From Pseudomonas farris (GTDB lineage Bacteria; Pseudomonadota; Gammaproteobacteria; Pseudomonadales; Pseudomonadaceae), in assembly GCF_019145235.1 (NCBI RefSeq), contig NZ_JAHSTV010000004.1, positions 62,001 through 126,000 of the forward strand: a stretch of DNA of 64,000 nt, given 5' to 3'. Made by a program: the position numbers and the translations under genes. Shown piece by piece: positions 27,766-37,835 of the stretch; position 1 is the stretch's first letter; each line of letters opens with the position of its first letter. The notes beneath the pieces are model-generated. The model did no database searches and had not been told where the DNA came from. It saw only the letters and a list, made by a program, of their open reading frames with translations.

Positions 27766-28749
27766 TCAACGATTGACGTCGACCACCACCCGGCCGCGCA
27801 ACTGGCCGGCGAGCAGGCCCGGCGCGGCGTCGATGGCTTCGCTCAAGCCGATTTCGTGACTGATCAGTGGCAGCAAGGCGAAGTCCAGATCCTTGGCCAG
27901 GCGATTCCAGGCCAGTATCCGCTTGGCTTTGGGCTGGGTCACGCTGTTGATGCCGGCCAGGGTCACACCGCGCAAAATGAACGGCGCGACGGAGGCCGGG
28001 AAATCCATACCTTGTGCCAGACCGCAGGCGGCGACGGTGCCGTTGGCCCGAGTACTTGCGCAAGCGTTGGCCAGTGTGTGGCTGCCGACCGAATCGATCA
28101 CCGCCGCCCAACGCTCCTTGGCCAACGGTTTGCCCGGTTCGGACAACGTGGCGCGATCGATGATTTCGCTGGCGCCCAATTGCTTGAGGTATTCGTGCTC
28201 AGAGGTGCGGCCGGTGGACGCCACCACGCGATAGCCGAGTTTGCTCAGCAGCGCGATGGCGAAACTGCCGACGCCACCGTTGGCGCCCGTCACCAGCACT
28301 TCGCCCTGCTCGGGGTTCACGCCGTTGTGCTCCAGCGCCAGGATGCTCAGCATCGCCGTGTAACCGGCCGTGCCGATGGCCATTGCTTGCGCAGCGGTGA
28401 ATGCTTTGGGCAGCGGGATCAGCCAGTCGCCATTCAGGCGAGCTTTCTGCGCCAATCCGCCCCAATGTCCTTCACCCACACCCCAGCCATTGAGCAGGAC
28501 TTGATCACCAACCTTGTAGTCCGGATGACTGCTGACTTCGACAGTGCCCGCCAGATCGATCCCCGGCACCATCGGGAATTTGCGCACCACCGGGCTACTG
28601 CCGGTGATCGCCAGGCCATCCTTGAAGTTCAACGTACTGTACGCCACACGCACCGTCACATCGCCTTCAGGCAATTGATCGTCATTGATCTCTTGCAACG
28701 TGGCCCGGTAACCGCTGTCGTCCTTGTCGATCAAAATGCCTTTGAACAT
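27766..28749 (-). CDS. acuI: Acrylyl-CoA reductase (AcuI/YhdH family)
   Basis: A 327-residue zinc-independent medium-chain reductase, NADPH-linked, converting acryloyl-CoA to propionyl-CoA. It has the family start MFKGILIDKDDSGYRATLQ, the STLNFKDGLAITG motif, the Rossmann site VLVTGANGGVGSFAIALL and the ending GRVVVDVNR. GGGAGG supports the start at 28749. It is divergent from the nitronate monooxygenase gene. Confidence 0.92.
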   Translation of the reverse strand: MFKGILIDKDDSGYRATLQEINDDQLPEGDVTVRVAYSTLNFKDGLAITGSSPVVRKFPMVPGIDLAGTVEVSSHPDYKVGDQVLLNGWGVGEGHWGGLAQKARLNGDWLIPLPKAFTAAQAMAIGTAGYTAMLSILALEHNGVNPEQGEVLVTGANGGVGSFAIALLSKLGYRVVASTGRTSEHEYLKQLGASEIIDRATLSEPGKPLAKERWAAVIDSVGSHTLANACASTRANGTVAACGLAQGMDFPASVAPFILRGVTLAGINSVTQPKAKRILAWNRLAKDLDFALLPLISHEIGLSEAIDAAPGLLAGQLRGRVVVDVNR

Positions 28750-28909
28750 CACTGCCTCCCGATGGAATCGCTCAGTTGTCGTGCTGTTGAAATAACACAT
28801 GAAAACACATCGCCGTAGCCGACTTTTAGCCAATCCTCAAACTCGACTGGCCTTGGGTCAGACATTACTGATACAAATTCGCTTCTACCGACGTCGGAGA
28901 ACACTGCAC

Positions 28910-29971
28910 ATGAGTCAATGGCCAGACACCCGCATGCTTGACCTGCTCGGGATCGAACTGCCGATTATCCAGGCCCCCATGGCCGGCGCGACGACTTCGG
29001 CCATGGTGATTGCGGTGAGCAACGCTGGCGGCCTGGGCTCAATGCCCGCCGCGATGCTGAGCATCGAGCAGTTGCGCGAGGAGCTGAAAACGATTCGCCA
29101 ACACACCCAGCGCCCGTTCAACGTCAACTTCTTCTGCCATCAACCTCCACCGCCCGATGAGCAACGTGCCCAGGACTGGAAGGACCTGCTGGAACCGTAC
29201 TATCGGGAATTGGGGGTCGATTTCGACGCACCGACGCCGGTGTCCAATCGCGCGCCGTTCGATAATGCGGCCTGCGAAGTGCTGGAAGAGTTTCGTCCTG
29301 AAGTGGTGAGTTTTCACTTCGGCCTGCCGGAAAAGTCGCTGCTGGATCGGGTAAAAGCCACCGGGGCGAAAATTCTTTCCTCGGCGACTACCGTCGAAGA
29401 AGCCATCTGGCTCGAGCAGCATGGTTGCGACGCGATCATCGCCATGGGTTACGAAGCCGGCGGCCACCGGGGAATGTTCCTCAGTGATGACCTGAGCAGC
29501 CAAGTGGGGACCTTTGCCCTGGTGCCACAAATCGTCGATGCGGTGAAAGTGCCGGTGATTGCGGCGGGCGGGATTGGAGATGCGCGGGGCGTCGCGGCAG
29601 CTTTTCTGCTGGGCGCGTCGGCGGTCCAGGTGGGTACGGCTTATTTGTTCACGCCGGAGGCCAAGGTCAGTGCTTCTCACCAGAAGGCGTTGCGCACGGC
29701 CAAGGAAAGCGAAACGGCGGTCACCAACATTTTCACCGGCCGCCCGGCACGCGGGATTCTCAATCGGGTGATGCGTGAACTGGGACCGATGAGCGCCAAA
29801 GCGCCGGCCTTCCCGTTGGCGGGCGGTGCGTTGATGCCGTTGCGGCCTAAAGGGGAAGCGGATTTCAGCAACCTTTGGGCGGGTCAGGCGTTCACGCTGG
29901 GCGTTGAATTGACTTCGGCAGAGCTGACTCGGCGTTTGGCGGATGAGGCGTTGGCCAAATTGACTCACTAG
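28910..29971 (+). CDS. Nitronate monooxygenase
   Basis: A 353-residue FMN-dependent TIM-barrel enzyme oxidising propionate 3-nitronate or other nitronates. It shows LPIIQAPMAGATTSAMVIAV at the N-terminus and the conserved GYEAGGHRGMF with the catalytic His, then IAAGGIGDARGVAAAFLLGA for phosphate binding and the MSAKAPAFPLAGGALMP end. The start at 28910 gives the family N-terminus; residues before it do not fit. Monocistronic, followed by a REP pair. Confidence 0.9.
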   Translation: MSQWPDTRMLDLLGIELPIIQAPMAGATTSAMVIAVSNAGGLGSMPAAMLSIEQLREELKTIRQHTQRPFNVNFFCHQPPPPDEQRAQDWKDLLEPYYRELGVDFDAPTPVSNRAPFDNAACEVLEEFRPEVVSFHFGLPEKSLLDRVKATGAKILSSATTVEEAIWLEQHGCDAIIAMGYEAGGHRGMFLSDDLSSQVGTFALVPQIVDAVKVPVIAAGGIGDARGVAAAFLLGASAVQVGTAYLFTPEAKVSASHQKALRTAKESETAVTNIFTGRPARGILNRVMRELGPMSAKAPAFPLAGGALMPLRPKGEADFSNLWAGQAFTLGVELTSAELTRRLADEALAKLTH

Positions 29972-29980
29972 ACACAAAAC

Positions 29981-30953
<973 letters not shown>

Positions 30954-31634
30954 ATGACGCTATCGAGTGCCGATTATTCCGCCATCTGGCTGACCCTGAA
31001 ACTGGCGTCCCTGACAACTGTGATCCTGTTGGTCATCGGCACTCCGATTGCGTTATGGCTGTCGCGCACCCGTTCCTGGCTGCGCAGCCCGGTCGGGGCG
31101 ATCGTCGCCCTGCCTCTGGTGCTGCCGCCCACGGTGATCGGTTTTTATTTGTTGCTGGCACTCGGCCCTAACGGCTGGATCGGTCAGCTCACCCAATCGC
31201 TGGGCCTTGGCACCCTGACCTTCAGTTTTGCGGGGTTGGTGATCGGCTCGGTGCTGTACTCGATGCCGTTCGTGATCCAACCACTGCAAAATGCTTTTTC
31301 CGCCATTGGCACTCGCCCATTGGAAGTGGCTGCCACCTTGCGCGCCAATCCTTGGGACACGTTCTTCAGCGTGATTGTGCCGCTGGCCCGTCCCGGCTTT
31401 ATCACTGCGGCCATTCTCGGTTTCGCCCATACCGTCGGCGAGTTCGGCGTGGTGCTGATGATTGGCGGCAACATTCCCGACAAAACCCGCGTGGTCTCGG
31501 TACAGATCTACGATCACGTCGAAGCCATGGAATACGCCCAGGCTCATTGGCTGGCCGGGGCGATGCTGGTGTTTTCCTTTGTGGTATTGCTGGCGCTCTA
31601 CTCCAGCCGTAAAACCAAAGCGGTCTGGAGCTGA
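30954..31634 (+). CDS. modB: Molybdate ABC transporter permease
   Basis: A 226-residue inner-membrane permease with five helices and the EAA loop [20 protein letters not shown], followed by [20 protein letters not shown], a ModB signature. The ATG follows directly after the modA stop. It pairs with ModC. Confidence 0.96.
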   Translation: MTLSSADYSAIWLTLKLASLTTVILLVIGTPIALWLSRTRSWLRSPVGAIVALPLVLPPTVIGFYLLLALGPNGWIGQLTQSLGLGTLTFSFAGLVIGSVLYSMPFVIQPLQNAFSAIGTRPLEVAATLRANPWDTFFSVIVPLARPGFITAAILGFAHTVGEFGVVLMIGGNIPDKTRVVSVQIYDHVEAMEYAQAHWLAGAMLVFSFVVLLALYSSRKTKAVWS

Positions 31635-31637
31635 TCG

Positions 31638-32717
31638 ATGATTCATACGCGTTTGAAACTGAATTATTCGGGATTCTCCCTGGATGTGGACCTGCAACTG
31701 CCTGGCCGCGGAGTGACGGCGCTTTACGGCCATTCCGGCTCGGGCAAGACCACCTGTCTGCGTTGCATTGCCGGCCTGGAGCAGGCCGAGCAGGGCTTTA
31801 TTCAAATCAACGATGAAGTCTGGCAGGACAGCGACAAGAGAATTTTCGTACCGCCGCATAAACGCGCTTTGGGTTATGTCTTCCAGGAAGCCAGCCTGTT
31901 CCCGCATTTGTCGGTGCAGGCCAATCTGGAGTTCGGCCTCAGACGTATCCCTCGTCAACAGCGCCGGGTCGACATGGCACATGCCACTGAGTTGCTGGGG
32001 ATCGGCCATTTGCTGGACCGCGATCCGCAGAACCTTTCTGGCGGCGAGCGCCAGCGAATCGGCATCGCTCGCGCCCTGCTCACCAGCCCGAAACTATTGC
32101 TGATGGATGAACCGCTGGCGGCGCTCGATACCCAGCGTAAAAACGAAATCTTGCCGTATCTGCAACGGCTGCACGATGAGCTGGACATCCCCGTGCTGTA
32201 CGTCAGCCATTCCCAGGATGAAGTCGCACGACTCGCCGACCATCTCGTCCTGCTCAGCGATGGCAAGGCGTTGGCCAGCGGCCCCATCGGCGAAACCCTG
32301 GCCCGGCTCGATCTGCCGCTGGCGCTGGGCGACGACGCCGGTGTGGTGATCGAAGGACACGTTAGCGCCTATGACGCTGACTATCAGTTGTTAACCTTGC
32401 AACTGCCCAACACGGAGCTGAGCATTCGGGTCGCCCATTCGCCGATGGCTGAAGGCCAGGCGCTGCGCTGCAAGGTACAGGCGCGGGACGTCAGCCTGAG
32501 CCTGCAAGGCGTCGAGCAAAGCAGCATCCTCAATCGCCTGCCGGTCACGGTGATCAGTGAAATCGGTGCCGATAACGCCGCGCATGTACTGATCCGCCTG
32601 AACGCGGCCGGCACACCGCTGCTGGCGCGAATCACCCGCTATTCCCGGGATCAATTGGGCGTGCACCCCGGACAGCAACTCTGGGCGCAAATCAAAGCGG
32701 TGGCGGTGCTGGCATAA
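31638..32717 (+). CDS. modC: Molybdate ABC transporter ATP-binding protein
   Basis: A 359-residue ATPase with Walker [13 protein letters not shown], signature [16 protein letters not shown], Walker [12 protein letters not shown] and switch His in [11 protein letters not shown]-terminal TOBE (molybdate-binding) domain is visible in [20 protein letters not shown]. Three bases separate it from modB. Confidence 0.97.
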   Translation: MIHTRLKLNYSGFSLDVDLQLPGRGVTALYGHSGSGKTTCLRCIAGLEQAEQGFIQINDEVWQDSDKRIFVPPHKRALGYVFQEASLFPHLSVQANLEFGLRRIPRQQRRVDMAHATELLGIGHLLDRDPQNLSGGERQRIGIARALLTSPKLLLMDEPLAALDTQRKNEILPYLQRLHDELDIPVLYVSHSQDEVARLADHLVLLSDGKALASGPIGETLARLDLPLALGDDAGVVIEGHVSAYDADYQLLTLQLPNTELSIRVAHSPMAEGQALRCKVQARDVSLSLQGVEQSSILNRLPVTVISEIGADNAAHVLIRLNAAGTPLLARITRYSRDQLGVHPGQQLWAQIKAVAVLA

Positions 32718-32793
32718 AATCTGTCGGCACCCCGGCAACGGTACGCGGTCAATGGCTTAACGCCCCATGATTCGTCGCCCAGGATTGCCCGCC

Positions 32794-33831
32794 ATGCCAG
32801 ATACCGCGTTGCCCGATGTTCTGCCGCCCGACCTGCATTACGTCGATGACAGCCAGCCCGGCATCACCCGCAAGCTCCTGCGCGGCAAATTTTGCTACTT
32901 CGACCCGGCGGGGCAACGCATTACCGATCCGGATGAAATCAAACACCTCAATGCACTTGCGGTGCCGCCCGCCTACACCGATGTATGGATTTGCCCCGAC
33001 CCGTGCGGCCATCTGCAAGCAACCGGCCGCGACGCTCGCGGCCGCAAGCAATACCGTTATCACCCGCGCTGGCGGGAAGTACGCGATGCCGACAAATATT
33101 CGCGCTTGCGGGACTTCGGCCAGGCCCTGCCGAAACTGCGCAAACAGCTTGAAACTCTGTTGGCCGCGCCCGGCTTCAGCCGCGACAAGGTCATGGCCAC
33201 GGTGATTACCTTGCTCGATGCGACGCTGATCCGGATCGGCAACACGCAATACGCCCGGGACAATCGTTCCTATGGCCTGACGACCCTGCGCAGCCGTCAC
33301 GTCGAGGTCAACGGCAGCGCGATCCTGTTCCAGTTTCGCGGCAAGAGCGGCATCGAGCACCTGATCACCGTAAAAGACCGGCGCCTGGCGCGGATTATCA
33401 AACGTTGCCTGGAAATCCCCGGGCAAAACCTCTTTCAGTATCTGGACGAAAACGGTGAGCGGCACACCATCAGCTCCTCCGACGTCAACGCCTACTTGCA
33501 GACGCTGACCGGCGCCGATTTCACCGCCAAGGACTACCGCACCTGGGCCGGCAGTGCGTTGGCGTTGGCGGTGTTGCGCGAGCTGCAATGGGAGTCGGAA
33601 GCCGACGCGAAGCGGCATGTGGTGGAAATGGTCAAAAACGTCGCCCGGCAGTTGGGCAACACTCCGGCGGTTTGCCGCAAGTGCTACATCCACCCCGCAG
33701 TCGTCGATGGTTTCATGCGGGGCGCATTGTCCGAATTGCCGCGATCGAGGGGACGTAAAAGGCTCAGGGCCGAAGAAGTCGCGCTGGCGGTGCTCCTGGA
33801 CAAACTGATCGAGACGGCCGAAACATCGTGA
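32794..33831 (+). CDS. DNA topoisomerase IB
   Basis: A poxvirus-like bacterial type IB topoisomerase relaxing supercoils without ATP. About 345 residues from the ATG at 32794, which has AGGA nine bases upstream; an ATG at 32767 is also in frame. The N-terminal domain shows LRGKFCYFDPAGQRI. Active-site elements include RIGNTQYARDNRSYGLTTL, FRGKSGIEH, TAKDYRTWAGSALAL and the nucleophile Tyr in CRKCYIHPAVVDGF. It is monocistronic. Confidence 0.93.
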   Translation: MPDTALPDVLPPDLHYVDDSQPGITRKLLRGKFCYFDPAGQRITDPDEIKHLNALAVPPAYTDVWICPDPCGHLQATGRDARGRKQYRYHPRWREVRDADKYSRLRDFGQALPKLRKQLETLLAAPGFSRDKVMATVITLLDATLIRIGNTQYARDNRSYGLTTLRSRHVEVNGSAILFQFRGKSGIEHLITVKDRRLARIIKRCLEIPGQNLFQYLDENGERHTISSSDVNAYLQTLTGADFTAKDYRTWAGSALALAVLRELQWESEADAKRHVVEMVKNVARQLGNTPAVCRKCYIHPAVVDGFMRGALSELPRSRGRKRLRAEEVALAVLLDKLIETAETS

Positions 33832-33889
33832 GGCGAACTAACCGACGAGCTGACCTGCCCATTTTTTTGCATGATTGCAAAGGGCTTCT

Positions 33890-34147
33890 ATGCTTGATCT
33901 GAATACGAATAGCTTCGGTGACGCCATGGAAGACATTTTCGTTGTGAAACGCTGCAACAAGATCATTATTCATGGTCGCCGGGCCGGAGAACCCGATCAC
34001 CCGCCACCCGACGCTGCCGTCTGGTATCGCATCGCCGATACCCGCACTCGCGGCTTCATCGGTGACGGCTTCGATCTTGAAGAGGACGCCGCACGCGAAT
34101 GTCGACGGCTTAACGCGGTCAGCTCGCCGAAGTCCCGGCAAGCCTGA
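33890..34147 (+). CDS. Small hypothetical protein
   Basis: An 85-residue protein with core FVVKRCNKIIIHGRRAGEPD and AVWYRIADTRTRGFIGDGFD, ending in a helix EEDAARECRRL. AAGGG precedes the ATG at 33890. No family recognised; codon use is that of the core genome. Confidence 0.6.
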   Translation: MLDLNTNSFGDAMEDIFVVKRCNKIIIHGRRAGEPDHPPPDAAVWYRIADTRTRGFIGDGFDLEEDAARECRRLNAVSSPKSRQA

Positions 34148-34212
34148 AGCTGACCGGTTTTATTTCCGGGTCTATACTCAAAGGAGCTGAAGGATCAGCA
34201 CCCCACCGGCAG

Positions 34213-34239
34213 AAAGCTCGCTCCTCGCGGGCTTTTTGT
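34213..34239 (+). terminator. Putative terminator
   Basis: AAAGCTCGCTCCTCGCGGGCTTTTTG forms a stem followed by T residues, downstream of the gene ending at 34147. Confidence 0.65.
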
Positions 34240-34277
34240 TGCCCTTTGCCCGATTTCTTTGAACGGAGGTGTATGTC

Positions 34278-34508
34278 ATGTCCGAGAAAGAGTCCATCAC
34301 CACCCTGCTTACCCTGCTTGACTCCCGTCAGGCGCGCCTTGCCGCTGCATGCAAGGAAATCGCCGATTGGGTTGATAATCAAGGGGGGCATCCGACAGCC
34401 CTCAGGATTCGCGATCGTCTGAATGACATCGAGAAAGACACGCCGCAGATTCGCAGCGCGCTGTCTTCACTCAAACCTGTCGAGCCGCCGCTGCCTCGTT
34501 TCAGATGA
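34278..34508 (+). CDS. Small helical hypothetical protein
   Basis: A 76-residue mostly helical protein (ESITTLLTLLDSRQARLAAA, IRDRLNDIEKDTPQIRSALS). GGAGG lies eight bases before the ATG at 34278; a GTG three codons earlier would overlap the ribosome site and is rejected. Function unknown. Confidence 0.6.
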   Translation: MSEKESITTLLTLLDSRQARLAAACKEIADWVDNQGGHPTALRIRDRLNDIEKDTPQIRSALSSLKPVEPPLPRFR

Positions 34509-34818
34509 GTCGACCCAAGTACTTGAGCCAGGCACAAAGCCCCATTCAGGGCACCTGAACGGTGACAATCGTCACCAGGCTTATACCTGCCTGCCTGTCA
34601 TGCACTACACACCCACCCGGCCACATTTGCCGGGATTTTTTTGTTTGTGTCTTTTCCCATTTCACACGGCCTTCACAATTCATCCCCTACAGTGCATCCA
34701 CTCCTTTCAAGAAATCCCCTGGCCCGCCCGCATGCGGGCCTTTTTTTTGCCTGCTTTATAGCGAACGAACGCCCTCGCCCGTCTGTCGAACGATTACACA
34801 TCACGAAGGAGATGTCCC
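34509..34818 (+). ncRNA. Gene-free stretch with two strong terminators, possible small RNA
   Basis: This 310-base gap contains a stem CCCGGCCACATTTGCCGGG plus T7 at 34614-34641 and a second, stronger one GGCCCGCCCGCATGCGGGCC plus T8 at 34719-34748. The first can end the upstream gene; the second has no gene ahead of it. A short hairpin GGTGACAATCGTCACC lies at 34560. A small RNA ending at 34748 is possible but no promoter is clear. Confidence 0.3.
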
Positions 34819-35103
34819 ATGGTCACTCACTTCAAAGTCGGCGGGCATCTTGCCTGCGGACACAAAGGCAGCAAGCTGACTTCAAGCACCATACTGACTC
34901 GCGTGAAATGCAGAAGCTGCCGAAACACCGATGCATTCAAAGAAGCACGCAAAGCCGAACGCAACGCTGCCCGTCGCGCCGCACGTAAGGCCAAAGTCGC
35001 CCACACTGCCACTGACTGGCGCGCAGCCTGGACCCAGCGACTGATCGAAATGCCCGGTTTGCAAAGACTGCCGCGCGGTTTCACCGGCCAGCCATTCGTG
35101 TAG
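34819..35103 (+). CDS. Small basic protein with putative zinc ribbon
   Basis: A 94-residue protein with VGGHLACGHKGSKL and VKCRSCRNT, giving two Cys/His pairs able to bind zinc. A very basic helix rich in A, R and K follows (EARKAERNAARRAARKAKVA). GAAGGAGAT is the ribosome site. It may bind nucleic acid; unknown otherwise. Confidence 0.6.
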   Translation: MVTHFKVGGHLACGHKGSKLTSSTILTRVKCRSCRNTDAFKEARKAERNAARRAARKAKVAHTATDWRAAWTQRLIEMPGLQRLPRGFTGQPFV

Positions 35104-35150
35104 CTGACTCCCGAACCCCAAAACGGGGCGCTATAGGAGAGGAAATACCG

Positions 35151-35576
35151 ATGAACAGACTTTTTCTGCTTCTGATCGTCTGCCTGTGCCCCACGTGGGT
35201 GATGGCGCAAGGGTGCGACGTCAAAACCCGATCCCAAAGCCCTTCAGTTCCCGTGATCGAAACACACTCCTGCTATGAATACGAAGGCATGCCCGTGGAC
35301 TCTATAGATTGGTCCTGCAGCAACGAGAGCAAGGAAATGCTGACCAGCACCAAGAAAAAAGTCGCACAGTGCGGCGATCGCTATCGGGCCACCTGCCTGG
35401 GCACATTGACTGCAGAGGCGCTGGCCAACCCTCAGTCCATCAGCAAGGACAAGAACAGCAAACCGCTGAACATCCCCGACAATGCCCAGGTCATCACGTA
35501 TTACTACAGCATCGAGAACCTGCCGCAGGCCAAGATCGATTGCGAAACCGGTGGTGGGAAATGGACGGAGAAGTAG
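35151..35576 (+). CDS. Secreted hypothetical protein
   Basis: A 141-residue precursor with signal peptide MNRLFLLLIVCLCPTWVMAQ and a mature part holding six cysteines, suggesting three disulphides. Segments SVPVIETHSCYEYEGMP and VITYYYSIENLPQAKIDCE show no family I know. AGGAGAGGAA supports the ATG. It is the last core gene before the accessory region. Confidence 0.65.
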   Translation: MNRLFLLLIVCLCPTWVMAQGCDVKTRSQSPSVPVIETHSCYEYEGMPVDSIDWSCSNESKEMLTSTKKKVAQCGDRYRATCLGTLTAEALANPQSISKDKNSKPLNIPDNAQVITYYYSIENLPQAKIDCETGGGKWTEK

Positions 35577-35857
35577 GTGTTTGATGTGGATCTGTAGCAG
35601 CTGCAACGCGTGCGTCGGGGCTGAAATGCTTAACCGACTGGCATCGAGGAGGCAGAAACGACAAAGGCCTGCATGAGAAACCTCATGCAGACCTTTGATA
35701 AATATGGTGCGAAGCCGGAATCGAACCTTCCTCGTTGTCGCTGAAAATAAAGGAAATTTTTAAGTTCGAAAATTCCTGTACCTCTATGTGTACCCTCATT
35801 GGGGTTCCAATGATACGACTGGAACGCAGTGGGGCGCCGCGTATGGATTCTGTTGCC
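35577..35857. other. Core/island junction zone
   Basis: No gene is visible here. The stretch holds a terminator-like hairpin (AAAGGCCTGCATGAG-AAA-CCTCATGCAGACCTTT, about 35662-35695), the tRNA-like att sequence at 35705-35727 and a pair of GTACC-containing direct repeats at about 35778. Confidence 0.6.
35705..35727 (-). repeat. Distal att-like site (tRNA-Leu 3'-end remnant)
   Basis: TGGTGC followed by GAAGCCGGAATCGAACC copies the 3' end (CCA, acceptor and T-arm on the minus strand) of tRNA-Leu(UAA) at 60444, lacking two C residues. After this point homology to the tRNA stops. I read it as the outer attachment site of the accessory region. Confidence 0.65.
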
Positions 35858-35994
35858 GCTGATGCGATTTTAACCCAGGCTGCCGGAATTCATTGACCTA
35901 CCCAAACACTCAGCGAACGAAGTCTTTGCGCAGAATTTCAGATACCGCATATAGGTCAGTCAAAATCAGCAGCCTGGGTTAAAATCGCGTCAGC
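35858..35994. mobile_element. 137-bp MITE-like element with 26-bp terminal inverted repeats
   Basis: The first 26 bases (GCTGATGCGATTTTAACC and so on) and the last 26 are inverse copies with a single mismatch. A smaller inner pair, TGACCTA and TAGGTCA, is nested inside. There is no coding capacity. The right end cuts into the IS66 tnpB frame, which ends inside the repeat. Confidence 0.65.
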
Positions 35995-36257
35995 GCCAAC
36001 ACGTCGACCTCATCCGGCGAGGTTTTGAAACGTTCAGACTCCAGGCGCTTGAGCCAGAGACAGAAGCCGTTGCGCTCCCGGTACAACACTTTGACGCGGT
36101 TGCGATGGCGATTGAGAAAGACGAAAAGTACGGGGTCGAACACGGCAACTTTGATATCCAACTCGACCAGCGCAGCCAGGCCATCGATAGACTTCCGAAA
36201 GTCGACTGGTTTCGGGTAGAGGTACACTTTTTCAACGCTGGCGTTGGGACGCATCAT
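35979..36257 (-). pseudogene. IS66 family TnpB, truncated
   Basis: The IS66 accessory protein TnpB (IS66 Orf2) is recognised from MMRPNASVEKVYLYPKPVDF and LDIKVAVFDPVLFVFLNRHR. It reads well up to SPDEVDVLALT and then ends in RF-stop inside the MITE-like repeat. The conserved C-terminal part (VQELNWLLDG-type) is missing. No TnpA or TnpC is present, so this is a remnant. Confidence 0.85.
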
Positions 36258-36344
36258 GGTGCTGGCTCCTGAAAGAAATCGGGAGCGCAGCATCAGGCGT
36301 CAGCTATCGGCTTGGAATGTGGGGTTCGTGGATCGGATACTGAG

Positions 36345-36996
36345 CATCGGCACGGCAGTCGCGTTCCTTCAGGAACAGAGCGCGGCGCTGCGAACCGGAT
36401 TCACCCACGACTGGCAAGCCGAAGCCCGACAGTTCATTCACGAAGGCAACGCTCTGCTCTATGCGTTTCTCTTCGCTCTGATCGTGATCTACATGGTGCT
36501 GGCGGCCCAGTACGAAAGCCTGATCGACCCGCTGATCATCCTGATCACCGTACCGCTCTCAACCTGCGGCGCATTGATCCCTCTGGCGATGGGGCTCGCC
36601 AGCCTGAACATCTACACGCAGATCGGACTAGTGACACTGATCGGACTGATCAGCAAACACGGCATCCTCATGGTGGAATTCGCCAACGAACTGCGCACCC
36701 TCAGCGGCGGCACCTCTGCCCAGGCCATCGTGCGGGCATCGCGCATCCGGCTGCGCCCCATTCTGATGACCGTCGCCGCGATGGTTGTGGGCTTGATCCC
36801 GCTGCTATTTGCTTCGGGCGCTGGCGCCAACAGACGCTTCGGCCTGGGCCTCGTGATCGGCATCGGCATCGGCATCGGCATCGGCATGATGACAGGCACC
36901 CTGTTCACGCTGTTCGTTCTGCCTGCGATTTATACCGTGCTGTCCCGGGAGGCCAGGCCGGTGGCAAGTCACACGTTGCAGCTTATGGAACAGTGA
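36345..36996 (+). pseudogene. C-terminal fragment of an RND efflux pump
   Basis: About 217 residues match the last fifth of an AcrB/HAE1-type inner-membrane pump: the C-terminal porter segment (RTGFTHDWQAEARQFIHEGN), helices 8-12 (LIVIYMVLAAQYESLIDPLI, LIGLISKHGILMVEFANELR) and the end TLFTLFVLPAIYTVLSREAR. More than 800 N-terminal residues are absent, so it cannot pump. An in-frame run of five ATCGGC hexamers (36856-36885) replaces the usual VIGTGM loop with repeated IG residues. The frame upstream of 36345 is IS66-end sequence. Confidence 0.85.
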
Positions 36997-37012
36997 ATGA
37001 TAAGAGACTGGT

Positions 37013-37789
37013 TCAGCATCGCGGGAGTGAGCCCTCCAGTTCAACCTCTACCACTGCACTCACCAGACATTCGCCGTCCCAACGGTGCAGCATGAAGCCC
37101 GGTGCGCCATTGGCGTAGCAAATATCACCAGAGACCAGATTCAAAGCCAGTGGGCGAGCAACCGACGGGCACACAGCAACTGCTGTGGTATTCCACTTGG
37201 CAAAGATCGCCCTGTGGTAGTGCCCCGTCATGATGCCGACGACCTGATCGTGCGGTGCTATGACATTTGCCAACTCAACAGCATTTGTCAGATTGATCCT
37301 GTCCAGTCTGTCGACACCGCAATTGATCGGCGGGTGATGCAGAGCAAGAAGCGTAGGCGTAGACGAGTGTTCACGGAGAGTCGATGCAAGCCGGGAAAGC
37401 TCATCCCCGGACAAAAAGCCGTGTGACTCGCCCTGTACCGATGAGTCCAGACCGACGACCAAAAGCGAAGTATCACCCCGGCTTAGAAAATGGGTATTGC
37501 TCACGATCCCGCGCGGTTCAAGTACAACGCGCATATTTTCAATCAGGTCATGATTACCAGGCAAAACGATACATGGAATATCCGCCGACAGGTTTTCAGC
37601 GAAGGCCCGATACTCCGCGATCGATCCGCTCTCCGTAATGTCGCCTGTGAAGACGATAAGATCCGGTTGCTGTTGGAGCTTCGAAATCTGGCGAAATGTA
37701 TTAGCCAGGCGTTCGATATTGGCAATCTTGGCTGTTGCGCAGTCGCTGCGCACGCCAATATGAATGTCCGTCACTTGGGCGATCAGCAT
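37013..37789 (-). CDS. Calcineurin-like metallophosphoesterase (CpdA-like)
   Basis: A 258-residue phosphoesterase with all metal motifs: DIHIG (D-x-H), VFTGDITESG (GD), LPGNHD (GNHD), LALHHPP (H) and MTGHYHRAIFA (GHxH). It resembles class III cyclic-nucleotide phosphodiesterases and related phosphoesterases; substrate unknown. It is last in a six-gene minus-strand operon, 46 bases after the epimerase. The gene itself looks intact. Confidence 0.85.
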   Translation of the reverse strand: MLIAQVTDIHIGVRSDCATAKIANIERLANTFRQISKLQQQPDLIVFTGDITESGSIAEYRAFAENLSADIPCIVLPGNHDLIENMRVVLEPRGIVSNTHFLSRGDTSLLVVGLDSSVQGESHGFLSGDELSRLASTLREHSSTPTLLALHHPPINCGVDRLDRINLTNAVELANVIAPHDQVVGIMTGHYHRAIFAKWNTTAVAVCPSVARPLALNLVSGDICYANGAPGFMLHRWDGECLVSAVVEVELEGSLPRC

Positions 37790-37835
37790 CCGACACGACC
37801 CTCTGGAAAACGAAAGGTAAGGACAAGAAGCGCCA

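Noticed and set aside
35705..35790. A complete tRNA gene at the left island boundary
   Set aside because: Only the 3' end (acceptor and T-arm part) is present; no anticodon arm or D-arm can be folded.
36244..36996. Intact small transporter
   Set aside because: The visible part equals only the last fifth of an RND pump and its apparent N-terminus is IS66-end sequence.
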